DNA from: Ectobius pallidus
Taxonomy: Eukaryota; Arthropoda; Insecta; Blattodea; Ectobiidae
Direction of reading: 5' to 3'
Length of the DNA: 64,000 nt
Assembly: GCA_964059195.1 (NCBI GenBank)
Contig: CAXKWD010000002.1
Coordinates: forward strand, 154,025,042-154,089,041
Position 1 is the first letter of the stretch, and every line of letters begins with the position of its first letter. The notes beneath the pieces are model-generated. The model saw nothing but the letters and a program-made list of their open reading frames with translations. It was not told where the DNA came from and ran no database searches. Made by a program: the position numbers and the translations under genes. Shown here piece after piece: positions 22,265 to 32,322 of this stretch.

Positions 22265-23448
22265 TAGCGATGAGTCGTTCACGAACTAACTAGTTCATTT
22301 GAACGACTCGCTCAAATGTGCGCACACTAGTTAGTTCAAAATTTTTTAACTAGTTAGTTCGCATGCGGTTTGTATGTGCTGGCACGATTGTGTGCTCCAG
22401 AATTGTGCTGTGTGTTGTTGCACCAGCCAGCTGACAGCGTTGGGAGGAACGAGGAAGTAGCAGTAAAAGAGTGACAGCTTTGTTTGAGCGGCGGGCAAGG
22501 GGGGGGGGGATAGTACAGAATGTTGGAAGAGATGCAGTCTTCCACTACTGTAGGGGAAGGGGGATATTATGCATTAGGCCTATAGAACTTAACTCTTGAA
22601 AACCTATTCCTTTTCCTTGAGCCCTTTGCGCGCAACATTCAATGTCCAGCGGGGTATTAAATTAAACTAAAACTTTGTAACGAAACTCGGCATATCCCAA
22701 TCATAACGTAATTAAAAATGAAAAGAAAACTTAAGGAGAACACACACCAGATAACTGTTTCACAAAACCACTGAAGATCAGCTCCTTCCACAAACTAAAA
22801 TCCTCACCTCCTGTCGTAAATAAATTTGTGTGGAAGAAATGCCAGGAAAATAGCCAACACACTGAAATATAATTATAGTATTTATATATTTTCTTTATTA
22901 TTTCCTTTCGGATGAGTACGAAACATCAATAGGCTACTCATTGAAAGGTGTTGTAAAAGCAATATAAATTTTAATTACCATGCAACATACATATTTAGTA
23001 GTAATTTAATCATGCTCATAAGGTTCTATGACTATATTTAATAAAGAGAGGTTGGTAGAGTACATTATTTATCTTAGGAAACTACAGCGAAGTTTTCTCT
23101 CCTAGCCATCTGCAAAATGTTTATTTTAGATACGAGGTTGCGAAGAAGATACTGAGTGATAAGTTCCACATAATGAATGAAGTAGAACAGAATACATTAC
23201 CCTGCCACCTATTGAGGCTTTTGAAAACTTCTAGAGACAAGTAGCATACGCATACGTTGTACAAAAGAACGTGCTGTGCTGATATGATAATGAACTGTGT
23301 AGTTACTTTTCATAAAGAACTAACTAGTTCAAAATGAACTAAGTAGTTAGTTTCCAAAATGAACTAACTAGTTCATTTGGACCACTCTAGTTAGTGTGCG
23401 GGAGCGAAAGAGCTAGCTCTTGAAAACGAACTACATTGCCCATCGCTA
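22265..23448. mobile_element. hAT-type MITE (1184 bp)
   Basis: Ends TAGCGATG and CATCGCTA are flanked by a perfect 8-bp duplication GTGTGTAG (22257-22264, 23449-23456). Subterminal regions are rich in AACTAACTAGTTC palindromes. No transposase coding. It interrupts the SINE multimer. Confidence 0.9.
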
Positions 23449-23558
23449 GTGTGTAGGCTAAGATGGAAAGGTGAAGTCAAAATGAAAAATTCAATGCCAT
23501 AGCCGGGATATGAACCAGGATCTTCGGCTCTCCGTGCCGATGCTCTAACCAACTAACT

Positions 23559-23786
23559 GCAGGGTTGGAAAAAAAACATGTTTTTTTTTAAAAAGAACCA
23601 AAAAAAACGTTTTTGTTTGTTTAAAACGTTTTTTTTTTTTGTTTAAAACGTTTTTATGTGAACAACAATGTTGGTTGTTTTAAAAGTGTTTTTTAAAACT
23701 TTTTTATGTTTACAACAATGTTGTTTGTTTAAAAAAAGTTTAAATTATTCACTTTGTTTAAAACAACCATTTTAATGTATAGGGCC

Positions 23787-23843
<57 letters not shown>

Positions 23844-23960
23844 GTTTTAAACAAACTTTAAAAAACACAAGCACTTGTTTTAAACATGTTTTAAACACTT
23901 GTTTTAAACATGTTTTAAACACTTGTTTTAAACGTTTTGTTTTAAACTTTCCAACCCTGC
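23559..23960. mobile_element. MITE with GCAGGGTTGGAAA ends and (TA)n core
   Basis: Inverted ends GCAGGGTTGG/CCAACCCTGC enclose GTTTTAAAC-type repeats and a TA microsatellite (about 23797-23839). AACTAA flanks both sides, from within the interrupted tRNA-like module. The ends resemble hAT (CAGGG), but the 8-bp duplication is imperfect. Confidence 0.75.
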
Positions 23961-24978
23961 AACTAAGCTACCATGGCAACATGCCAGTACAACATTAAAT
24001 TCTCCAACTGACTCACAATCCCATTCTGACTTCACCTTTCCATCTTAGCCTACACACGGCCAGTGTGAAAGAATTATCATTCCACTGTGACCTACTAGTG
24101 GTTTACTATAAAGCCCAGGTCTTAAAAGTACTTACAGGTTGTAAGTCGCCACTGGGTTCTTATCTCATATTGAGAACACCTGGTGGTATTCTGGGATTGT
24201 GAGTCAGTTGGAGAATTTAATGTTGTACTGGCACGTTGCCATGGTAGCTTAGTTGGTTAGAGCATTGGCATGGAGAGCCGAAGATCCTGGTTCAAATCCC
24301 GGCTATGGCATTGAATTTTTCATTCTGACTTCACCTTTCCATCTTAGCCTACACACGGCCAGTGTGAAAGAATTATCATTCTTCTGCAAAAATTACAATT
24401 TTCTTAAAACTTTGAAACTCGATAACTCAAAAACAGATGGTTCAAATGATCTAAAATTTTGGATTTTTAACATTAATAACTAGTACTACCAACATACAAA
24501 ATATTATCTTATTCTGAGATATGAAGGTCCAGACCATTGGTTGATTTCACATGTACTGACCTGCATTTTCCCTTCAGGTTGGCATAATATCACTGCCCCT
24601 TGAATACTAGGTTACACCAAACTTCCATGGATAATAAGTAACGTCCAAATGCAGGATTACCATATAAATATTTTATGAGTTTATCAAGTATTGTTATTAC
24701 TGCATCAGTGTATTTATAATAATCCGTCACCAAGGCTGCTTCCCACTGTATTTCATACTGGCGAAAGACAAATACAAGGTGCACTTTAAGCTACGCCCAT
24801 TCGATATTCATGTTTTGTTTCTCAGTGAAGCATGGTGACAAACTGTCCTTGTATATTGTCGCTGACACTCCCAACCGGGCCTACCAAATATTAAAAATAC
24901 GAGAGTGCCCCTTGTACCAAATATTAAAACTGCGAGAGTGCCCCTTGTACCAAAATGCGAGAGTAAGTGTCTTGTACC

Positions 24979-25110
24979 CAATGGTGCGTCAGCCTTTTTA
25001 TCCTCGAAGAATTCGCTAGATCGTGGTATAAAAGAAATTGCTTCACTGAGGGTGGGGAAGGGTGGGATATGTCTCATGCGACGATGCACCTTATATGTGG
25101 TTCTTCCCTT
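24979..25110 (+). promoter_or_regulatory. repeated CRE-TATA module, copy 3
   Basis: GCGTCAG, then CTAGATCGTGGTATAAAAG (25016-25034), then a GAGGGTGGGGAAGGGTGGG stretch matching copies 1 and 2. Downstream (25142-25260) is a segment related to 11771-11900 (CATAATCC.., TTTTTTGTTT.TGAGC). No gene is evident between 24562 and 25480. Confidence 0.4.
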
Positions 25111-25321
25111 GAAACTACCCAAGATGTAATCCTTAAAGGGGCATAATCCAGATATGCTTGACCCATTCGCGCGATATGTATGTCTGTATGGGCGATGGAA
25201 TATTTTTTGTTTCTGAGCGAACAGGGTGACCAACAGGGACAGACCCACATCTGCATTAAGGTATGTAGTGATAGGTAGAATCTACTTTAGTGGCAGTTAT
25301 GTTATTTATTTATTTATTTGA

Positions 25322-25370
25322 TTAGGTTAGGTTAGGTTTGTTTGGTTAGGTTAGGTTAGGCTAGGCTAGA
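25322..25370 (+). repeat. interstitial TTAGG telomere-type repeats
   Basis: Two runs of three TTAGG units separated by TTTGTTTGG, trailing into CTAGGCTAGA. TTAGG is the ancestral insect telomere repeat. Confidence 0.7.
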
Positions 25371-25477
25371 CTCGTTTCGTTTGGTTATGTTCGTTTGGTT
25401 TGGTTAGGTTATGAACAGCGATATTAGTGTAGAGTGTTCGTCAGCCTTGTTACCCAGAATAATACCTGCTCCGCTGG

Positions 25478-25581
25478 TGTGATGTCAGAGCTCTAGCGTC
25501 TAATCACGAACATTTGTATCGTTTCGGGGAAGGTAATATGGCGGAGATTTGACTTCTTTTTGCTAGATCGTGGTATAAAAG
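25478..25581 (+). promoter_or_regulatory. repeated CRE-TATA module, copy 4
   Basis: TGATGTCAGAG near 25480, CTAATCACG near 25500 and CTAGATCGTGGTATAAAAG (25563-25581). It ends exactly where LINE-derived coding sequence begins, so it may mark a junction. Confidence 0.4.
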
Positions 25582-25804
25582 ATTTTCCAAAAATATGGAA
25601 GAGAGGGAAAATTATACCTGTTATCAAACCAGGAAAAGAAAACAGCGAAGACGTAACAAAGTTCCGCCCAATTACCTTACTGAACGTGATTGTCAAGGTA
25701 CTGGAGAGCTTGATGATAAAATGAATAATGCACCATTTATATTCAAATAACTTACTGAGTACCAATCAGTATGGTTTTACTCCACAAACAAGTACACTCT
25801 AAGC

Positions 25805-27582
25805 CAGTGGCGGCCGGTGGTTCCAAAAGCAGGGTGGGCCAGTGAACAATGTTGTTTTCAACCCTCCGCCGCCGAAATATGTAAAATTGTGCTGTTTAAG
25901 AATATGCTGTAAAAAATTAGTAATTAAGAATTATAAGTATCGAATTAGTTAATAATAATTCTTTATTGCAACCAAATGGTCATACTATGATGAATGGAGC
26001 AACGGTGGATTGATATGCGGCAGGGGAAACAGGAGATCCCGAGAAAACCTATCCCGATCCCACTTTGTCCATCACAAATTCCAATGAACCCACCGAGATT
26101 CGATCCCGGGTCCCAGCAGTGAAAGGAGAAGCCACGGGAGCTGCCATCGAGTTATTTAATACTTATTTAATTTACAGAGTTAGTTTTTACTGCATGTGCA
26201 TAATCTCTTAAAGAGTACCAAGTGTGAAACACATTCTACTTCGTATAAAGTTTGATTGATAACAATACTCACTCATTTCTTGTAGCTGTAATCAGCCAGC
26301 TAGCGAATTTTTCAATTACTTTCTGGTGGAAATCCTCCATGTTGCTTATATATGTTTATGCACTGATAAAACAGCCAAACCGTTCGCTGTGTCTTGGCCC
26401 ATTAATTTCGCAGATAAGTTTTTACACGTTTTAATGTACTAAAACAGCGTTCCGACTCTGCAGTTGCCACAGGAATTGTAAGAACAATTTGCACTCATTT
26501 ATGCATCTCAGAAAATGTATCTTGTCAAATTATTGGCACCTATGAATGTCAAAAATTCACTCGTAATGGTTTCATACAGTTTCATTTCCATAGGCTGCAG
26601 CATATAACTCACATTTAAGTTATCTTTATTTAGCATAAGGTACGTTATTGTGGTAATTTTGAAAGAGGAAGGAGGATAACACTGTCTACATATCGTAATT
26701 TTTTTGTTATCTGTAATTGAAAACGCTGATAGGAGCGCAATGTTTATTCACAATTCACTACCGGCACTTACAAATAATTTAAAAAGAAAATCATGTACTT
26801 CCCCCTGAACACACCAGGGAACTGTATGAAGCTGAATCTCCTACCTGCTAGCTACTACTCATTGCGAAAACAGCCCAAGGGTAAGGCCCCATTTACACCA
26901 GTGCGACGATATTTTGTATCGACAAAATACAAAAAGATCCTTAGAAAATTAATACAAAAACATACATATCGCTGTCTTACAAGTATGCTGCAATTTAAGC
27001 AAACCCGTGTATTTTAAACGAAACAAACAGCATCAATCCTATAAAATCATTTTTGCATGTTCTACACGATTTTGTCTTTGTATTGCATCGTTCTAGTGTG
27101 AAAGCAGCCTGCTTGCGAGTCAGGCATGGGGTGCCGGAGGAACTTTAAACCAGAAGAACGATCCAAGTGAAAGAGAGAGAAAGAGCTATAGGACCGACTC
27201 AAGTGAGAGACAGAGAAAGAGATACGAGGGCCGGCCCACAGAACGAGAAAAATTACCACAGAAAGGCAACCCCGTCTTAAGGGAAGACAGCTATAAGTCC
27301 TTGAAAAACACAACCTGGCCCATGAATCCTTAGGTTTAGAATGGGTCTTGGTGCTGGTTGTTCTGAACTGGCCCATGGCCGCTTTCTAGAAGGGAAGTTT
27401 ATGTTCTTCGCGCCCGCGCAATACAGATCTAAGAAACTGACAACTTATATAAGTTGTGTTCATTCAAGTTCGGATTTATATGGAGCCTATTGTTAGTTGA
27501 AGGACAATCATGATAAACAATGTTCCGTATTTTTTATAGGGAGGGCCCGGCCCTTCTGGCCCTTATGGACGGGCCGCCCCTG
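25805..27582. mobile_element. hAT-type non-autonomous element (1778 bp)
   Basis: Ends CAGTGGCGGCC and GGCCGCCCCTG, flanked by a perfect 8-bp duplication CTCTAAGC (25797-25804, 27583-27590). No transposase frame survives. A SINE-like stretch with a reverse B box (GATTCGATCCCGGGTCCC, near 26100) lies inside. Confidence 0.85.
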
Positions 27583-27591
27583 CTCTAAGCA

Positions 27592-28988
27592 TTGATGGCA
27601 ATGAAAAACTTCGTACAGCCTGGCTTATCAAACTTACAATATGTAGCCTTAATAAGTCTAGATGTTAAAGGAGCCTTCAATGCAGCCTGGTGGCACAGCA
27701 TTCTGAATGCCCTAAACTCATTCAACTGCCCCAGAAACTTATATAATCTTTCAAAAAGCTATTTCAGCGAACGTTGTGCTTACTTGGCAACAAATAGCAC
27801 TGTAATTCAGAGGACCATAACTAAAGGATGTCCCCAAGGTTCGTGTAGTGGACCAGGCTACTGGAACATTATGTATGATTCTCTATTGAAATTGCAATTC
27901 ATGGAACATACGAAAGTAATAGCTCTTGCGGACGATCTGCTGATAATAGTCAAAGGAGATAATCTACTAGAAATTGAAAACTATTCTAACATAGAAATAC
28001 AGAAAATAACAAAGTGGGCGAACCAAAATAAAATAATGTTTAACGAACAGAAGACACAGTTTATTGTAATAACTAAGAAAAAGACAAAACCGGAAAAGAA
28101 CATAAAAATATATCTCAATAACAAAGCATTGGAACAGACAGACACCATGAAGTACCTGGGGGTAATCATCGACAGCGATTTAACTTCATGGATCACATCG
28201 AGCACGTAACCGAAAAATGCAAGAAACTGCTATTTGCTCTATCAAAGTCTGCAAAAATCAATTGGGGACTGAAGTCTGAAGTACTGAATATCATATGCAG
28301 TGGAGCAATACTACCACTTCTATCATATGCAGCACCAATATGGCTAGACTCGGTGAGGAAAGGAAGCAATGCAAACAAATTACAAAGAGTGCAGAGACTC
28401 GTACTAATTAAAGTGGCCAAGGCATTCCGAACAATATCCTACGAGGCACTATGCATGGTTACTGGGATCACCCCTATTCCTATAGAGCTAAACAAGATAG
28501 TAAGATGTTATCATATAGCTAGAGGATCTGACGAAAACATAGATTTTGATACCGCTAAAGATTACAGAACTTGGAGTCATCCAGCCGATATGGTTAGAAT
28601 AGAAGAAAATATACAAGGTAAGAAATACAGTATAGAAATGTACACAGATGGAAGGAGAAATGAGTATGGAGTGGGTGCTGGGGTCGCCATAGTTCAAGAC
28701 AACCAAATCATAAGACAAATTCAATATAAACTTAATAAAAACTGTTCTAACAATCAGGCTGAACAACTGGCAATCCTCAAATCACTGGAAAATATAGGAG
28801 AACTTGCTACTGTACAAGATAAATCAACAGCCATTCATACAGATAGTAAAATAACTCTGGACTTGTTGAAAAATCACAACAACCTAATTGAAGACATCAG
28901 ACAGCAGGTCAGAAATAGACGAAATGAAGGATGGACCATACATTTCACCTGGGTGAAAGCCCACTGCAGAATCTACGGGAATGAGTTA
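27592..28988 (+). pseudogene. LINE reverse transcriptase plus RNase H, first part
   Basis: RT blocks: YVALISLDVKGAFNAAWW, TKGCPQGSCSGPGYWN and the catalytic VIALADDLL, then TMKYLGVIIDSDL. A one-base frameshift near 28195 moves to the second frame (MDHIEHVTEKCKKLL). RNase H begins with IEMYTDG (first Asp), NNQAEQLAILKSL (Glu) and IHTDSKITLDLL (second Asp), and reaches WVKAHCRIYGNEL before the Penelope insertion. Codons beyond 28988 belong to the Penelope terminus. This domain order is that of the I/LOA group. The copy is dead through frameshift and insertion. Confidence 0.85.
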
Positions 28989-30167
28989 TTAATGATGGTT
29001 TCACGGGCTATAAGCCGAGTAAAAGGATATATTGTATCCAAGCTTTCGGTCGCTGACATCTCTGCGGCCTTCCTCAGGGAAATGAGTGTAGAAAAGTGGG
29101 CCCACGACCAACGACCAAATAAGCTAACTGAGATCAGAGCATTGCGGGCAAAGATCTCGACTCCGAGTCCATACCTGCATACGAAATGCATTGCTGGAAA
29201 TGAAAACGGGTTCCTATCCTATAACTTATATTTGCTTATGCTAACTGTGTTTCGCATAGGACTTGAACCTATGCAGGGCAACTGTATTTTATTTTGGGGT
29301 TCGGGCCGTGTCCCTTTTTTAACTTAAAGTTCCGGTATTCACCTTACGACCAGGGAAAACCACGGAAAACCCTGGTCGGAACTAGCAAAGGGGATTTGGT
29401 CATGGTCCTCCATTCTGCAATGCCTGGTTGGGGTTGAACCAACCAGTTGGGATACGTTTCAGCTGAAGGCTTCTACGTATTTGGAAGGGGCATTGTTAGG
29501 CTGAAGGCCTCAAAAATTTTGACGATTTTACTCGTCCCTTGGGAAGCGCAAGCGCTTTCCAAGTTGCCTTTCTAAAGGGATCTCAGCATCAAGAAGCTTT
29601 GAGTAGGAACTCTGTGCAATACTTCTGATGTCGTTGGTAGTTCGAGAAACCTTTAGGTCCTCCAGAATCTGCCTGTTATAGACGTAGTTATATGCCTATA
29701 TCAGGCGAGGACAGTGCTGTGAACTCCATCGGCGTTCCAGTGAGCGAGCCTCATGAAGGGCCATGCGTTCCTTGCTTAGTTTGCATTGCCATACCCAGCC
29801 AGGAAAAGGGCTATGACTTTGAGAACTGCCTTGGGACGGGCATTCCCAGTGGGAAGGAATGGAGCTTGTTTTAGCAGACACTTGGTCACCTCAAAACAAT
29901 CTTCCAAAGGAAGGTCATCGATAAGTTGCTTTAACTTTTCGGAATAACTACATCCGGTGTGGTTGGTTCGGGTCCCGCAGCAGTAGGATTGCTATCAGAC
30001 GACATCTGCGATGTGCCTGAGTCGCTAGGGATCTGGGGTGGTAGAGTGGGTGGCTGGTTATGGACCACACGCCCCCGCTCGGTAACATGGCTCCAACCGG
30101 GTCCAAGCTTCTCCTGCTCAGAGGAGAGACTGGGTGCAATGCCATTCTTCACAGCAGAAACGGAGCG

Positions 30168-31592
30168 TTAGCTCCCAGAACCTCTGGGTCCCGCCTTAGT
30201 GCGCTTCGCCGCTGCCCCTTTAATTTGCTTCCACTTACTGCAACCCTTATAGTTGGCAGTGTGGGAGGAGTTGCAGTTACAGCACCTCAGTGCATCCTTG
30301 GGCGTACTACAACCCCCTGAGGGGTGGTCTCCGCCACAAGCAACACACCTTGGAGTGTAACCACAATTACGCTTTGTTTGACCAAAGCGTTGGCAGTTGC
30401 GGCATTGTAGAGGGCCGCTCGGAGCGTGGTAAGATTCCACAGAGATGTGCAGACCACACAAAGTGGTGAGAGCTCTCACCTTCGCTGCCGAGGGTCCACG
30501 CGACACTGACACAATAAAGTGCGGCGTTAAAGGCCTATCCTTCGCAGGATCGGCGTCGCACCGCTGCGACCGAAGTTGCAGTGCAGAGAGTACGGGAACT
30601 CCAAGTGCAATGAGCTCCTCGCGTACATCTTCTGTTGGCATGCGACGCCCTAGGTTCTTCAGGAGCAGTCTGACAGACCGCTCCTCCGGCTGAGAGTAGG
30701 TATGGAACCTGACTCCCTTCTCCGGTTCGATGGTGCGGAGAGCGGAGATGGTGGCACGGAAACAATCGGCAGTATCCGGAACTAGCAAAAGAGCATCGCC
30801 CCGCATAGCCGCCATGCCGTTACCACCAGTCTTTTCTCGCAACCATCTCAAAAAATTCCTAGTGTTTGTCACACCAGTGACATACACAGGGACCTTGTTG
30901 CGGAGCTTCCCTGTGGGAATTGCAGCAACATCCGCTTGGGCGTGTAGTGTGGTGCCAATAGGCATGCCTAAGTGACTGTCAGACTCGCTGTGCGAGCGCC
31001 CTAGTGCAGAGTCCATCGACTCTGCAGTAACTGGTGAACCAGTGACCTTGGCTTTGACAGTGTTAGGCCCACATGCCGTGTTAGGAGCAGTAGGCTGGGC
31101 TTGCAAGGCCGCAGCATACAGTGCTCTTTCCTGGGTTTGACCCAGTTGGCTTCCACTGGAAGTGGATTGTTCGCCCGCGGAGAGAGAGACTACGGGGGCC
31201 TCTGGGCCTTGAGCGGCTTTTTCAGCCACAGTCAGGGACGCATTCCCGGCTAAGGACAGTGGCCCAAGAGCCGGGCGCCGAGTGGCTGGTTCCAATGAAC
31301 CAGCAGAGGTAGGTGAAACTGCCTCAGTGGCCTTGCGTTTGGCTGTGGCCTTCGCAAAATCCCCGGACGAGCCAGGTTGCTGCCCGGCTGGCGCAGTGCC
31401 AGCGGGTCGTTCGCTCGGCCTGTTTGCCGGTCTGGCGGCTGCCTTACCGGACTTCTTCGACGCTGTAGCTCGTTTCTTCTGCTTCTTCTGCTGCTGCTGG
31501 TAGATGACTCTCATCTCCTTCTCCAGCTTCTCGCGTACAGTCGGGTCCATCCTGGAGTAGTTCTGCTGGAAGAATTCCATGGAGTCTGCCAT
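30168..31592 (-). CDS. LINE ORF1, Gag-like zinc-knuckle protein
   Basis: About 474 codons from an ATG at 31592 (MADSMEFFQQNYSRM); the open frame runs further up but the repeats there are 5' UTR. Order: an N-terminal helical segment rich in Q/K (QQQQKKQKK); an A/S/P-rich linker of about 150 residues; a globular domain (VYVTGVTNTRNFLRWLREK .. VRLLLKNLGRRMPTEDVREE) like the PRE_C2HC module; then three CCHC-type knuckles (CRNCQRFGQTKRNC, CVACGGDHPSGGC, CCNCNSSHTANYKGC). Such proteins bind LINE RNA in the ribonucleoprotein. The frame has no stop or frameshift although its ORF2 is ruined. A basic tail (AAAKRTKAGPRGSGS) ends it. Confidence 0.8.
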   Translation of the reverse strand: MADSMEFFQQNYSRMDPTVREKLEKEMRVIYQQQQKKQKKRATASKKSGKAAARPANRPSERPAGTAPAGQQPGSSGDFAKATAKRKATEAVSPTSAGSLEPATRRPALGPLSLAGNASLTVAEKAAQGPEAPVVSLSAGEQSTSSGSQLGQTQERALYAAALQAQPTAPNTACGPNTVKAKVTGSPVTAESMDSALGRSHSESDSHLGMPIGTTLHAQADVAAIPTGKLRNKVPVYVTGVTNTRNFLRWLREKTGGNGMAAMRGDALLLVPDTADCFRATISALRTIEPEKGVRFHTYSQPEERSVRLLLKNLGRRMPTEDVREELIALGVPVLSALQLRSQRCDADPAKDRPLTPHFIVSVSRGPSAAKVRALTTLCGLHISVESYHAPSGPLQCRNCQRFGQTKRNCGYTPRCVACGGDHPSGGCSTPKDALRCCNCNSSHTANYKGCSKWKQIKGAAAKRTKAGPRGSGS

Positions 31593-31639
31593 GGCTGCAA
31601 TATGTAGAGGAGACCTATAAAAAATAGAGAGAGGTTGGA

Positions 31640-31960
31640 TGGACTGGGAAAGGTAGGACAAGCAAGCTCTTTCTGAAGTGCCCTGAAAAGGGCCGTTCGT
31701 AGTGTTCTAAAAAGAACAGCTACGAGAGGTGGGTTGGATAGAAGGGGAAAGGTAGAACAAGCTAGCTCTTCCTGAAATGCCCTGAAAAGGGCCGTTCGTA
31801 GTGTTCTAAAAAGAACAGCTACGAAAGGTGGGTTAAGGAAGGAGAGTAAAGGATGCTCTTTCGGAAAGCCCTTAGAAGGGCGGAAGTTTAAGTTCTAAAA
31901 ATAACTTTTAGTTCAGGCGGTATGCGCTGAACAAATGGAGATCGAAGGACGAGCACCAAC
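31640..31960 (-). promoter_or_regulatory. tandem 5' UTR monomers of the Jockey-type LINE
   Basis: Three roughly 105-115 bp units each contain GCCCTGAAAAGGGCCGTTCG or a diverged form, then GTTCTAAAAAGAACAGC, then GGTGGGTT. Tandem 5' units act as internal promoters in some LINEs; here that is inference. The GTTCTAAAAAGAAC palindrome recurs once per unit. Confidence 0.6.
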
Positions 31961-32322
31961 AGTAGTCAGTGATAGAGGCTTCCCTCTCAGCCAACTGAAG
32001 AGATCAGTAGTCCGGTGAACTCAGATGCTCTCTGCTCTGCTGCCTGCTGCTGACTCAGAAAAGTGGGTGGAGAGAGCTTAAGTTATATATGTTTGGAGTG
32101 AAAAAAGAAATTCTGTGATTGGAGGAATAGGGTTGGCGTGTATCGGCCAATCAGAATGCGGGAATTTTCTTTATAGTAAAAACATTGAAGAAGCAATCGG
32201 TCCATATCAGGACCAATGGGAGAAAAATAAAGATTAGTAATGTGAGTCAGAGCAGAGTGGTTTAGGGGGATAATCGTTGTAAAATGTGAATAGAAATAAT
32301 CGGTTCAAGTCAGGGCCAATGA

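Larger units (their letters stand above)
21975..24382. mobile_element. fold-back tRNA-SINE multimer, three tRNA-like modules
   Basis: A single 13-bp target duplication TCTGCAAAAATTA (21962-21974, 24383-24395) encloses everything. Inside are tRNA-like modules at 22005-22076 (minus), 23496-23558 plus 23961-23977 (minus, split) and 24238-24309 (plus). They are joined by inverted copies of GTGAAGTCA and CTGGCCGTGTGTAGGCTAAG. The plus module folds as a cloverleaf (acceptor GCCATGG/CTATGGC, anticodon GGA, B box GGTTCAAATCC) with a T-stem mismatch. A hAT MITE and another MITE inserted later. A simpler single-module copy is at 54403-54591. Confidence 0.75.
13923..24561 (+). mobile_element. large DNA transposon, unassigned superfamily
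   Basis: The two ends are inverted copies: both carry CATGTGAAATCAACCAAT within the first 30 bp (GGTCATTC.. left, GGTCAGTA.. right, read inward). TGCAT flanks both sides as a possible 5-bp target duplication. Similarity continues inward for several hundred bp: GTTTTTGAGTTAT, ATTTGAGCTAGAG, TTTTCATARGCTTTAATATGAT and GAGAGCATATGTACCAA occur in inverted order on the right. It contains a transposase-like pseudogene, a second gene on the opposite strand and a dispersed GTGACGGGTGTGAC motif. Later insertions inside it are a CR1-like LINE, two SINE insertions and two MITEs. Without those the element is about 4.5-5 kb. Confidence 0.7.
29101..32056 (-). mobile_element. Jockey-type LINE, internally deleted
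   Basis: It is flanked by an 11-bp duplication AGAAAAGTGGG (29090-29100, 32057-32067) in the Penelope arm. It has a repeated 5' UTR, a full ORF1 and a decayed ORF2 start; most of ORF2 is gone. Relic reading such as MRLAHWNADGV near 29765 (minus) may be the first endonuclease block. The segment 29335-29480 keeps CCAGGGAAAACCACGGAAAA, a typical 3' LINE region. Confidence 0.75.

Noticed and set aside
24238..24309. tRNA-Ser(GGA)-like gene
   Set aside because: It has a T-stem mismatch and no long variable arm, and it belongs to a multimeric SINE.
26793..27376. ORFs of 74 and 104 codons
   Set aside because: They lie inside a non-autonomous hAT with perfect duplications and show no conserved motif.
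28989..29327. C-terminal extension of the LINE RNase H protein
   Set aside because: The last 113 codons of that open frame are read-through into the Penelope terminus after its target duplication.
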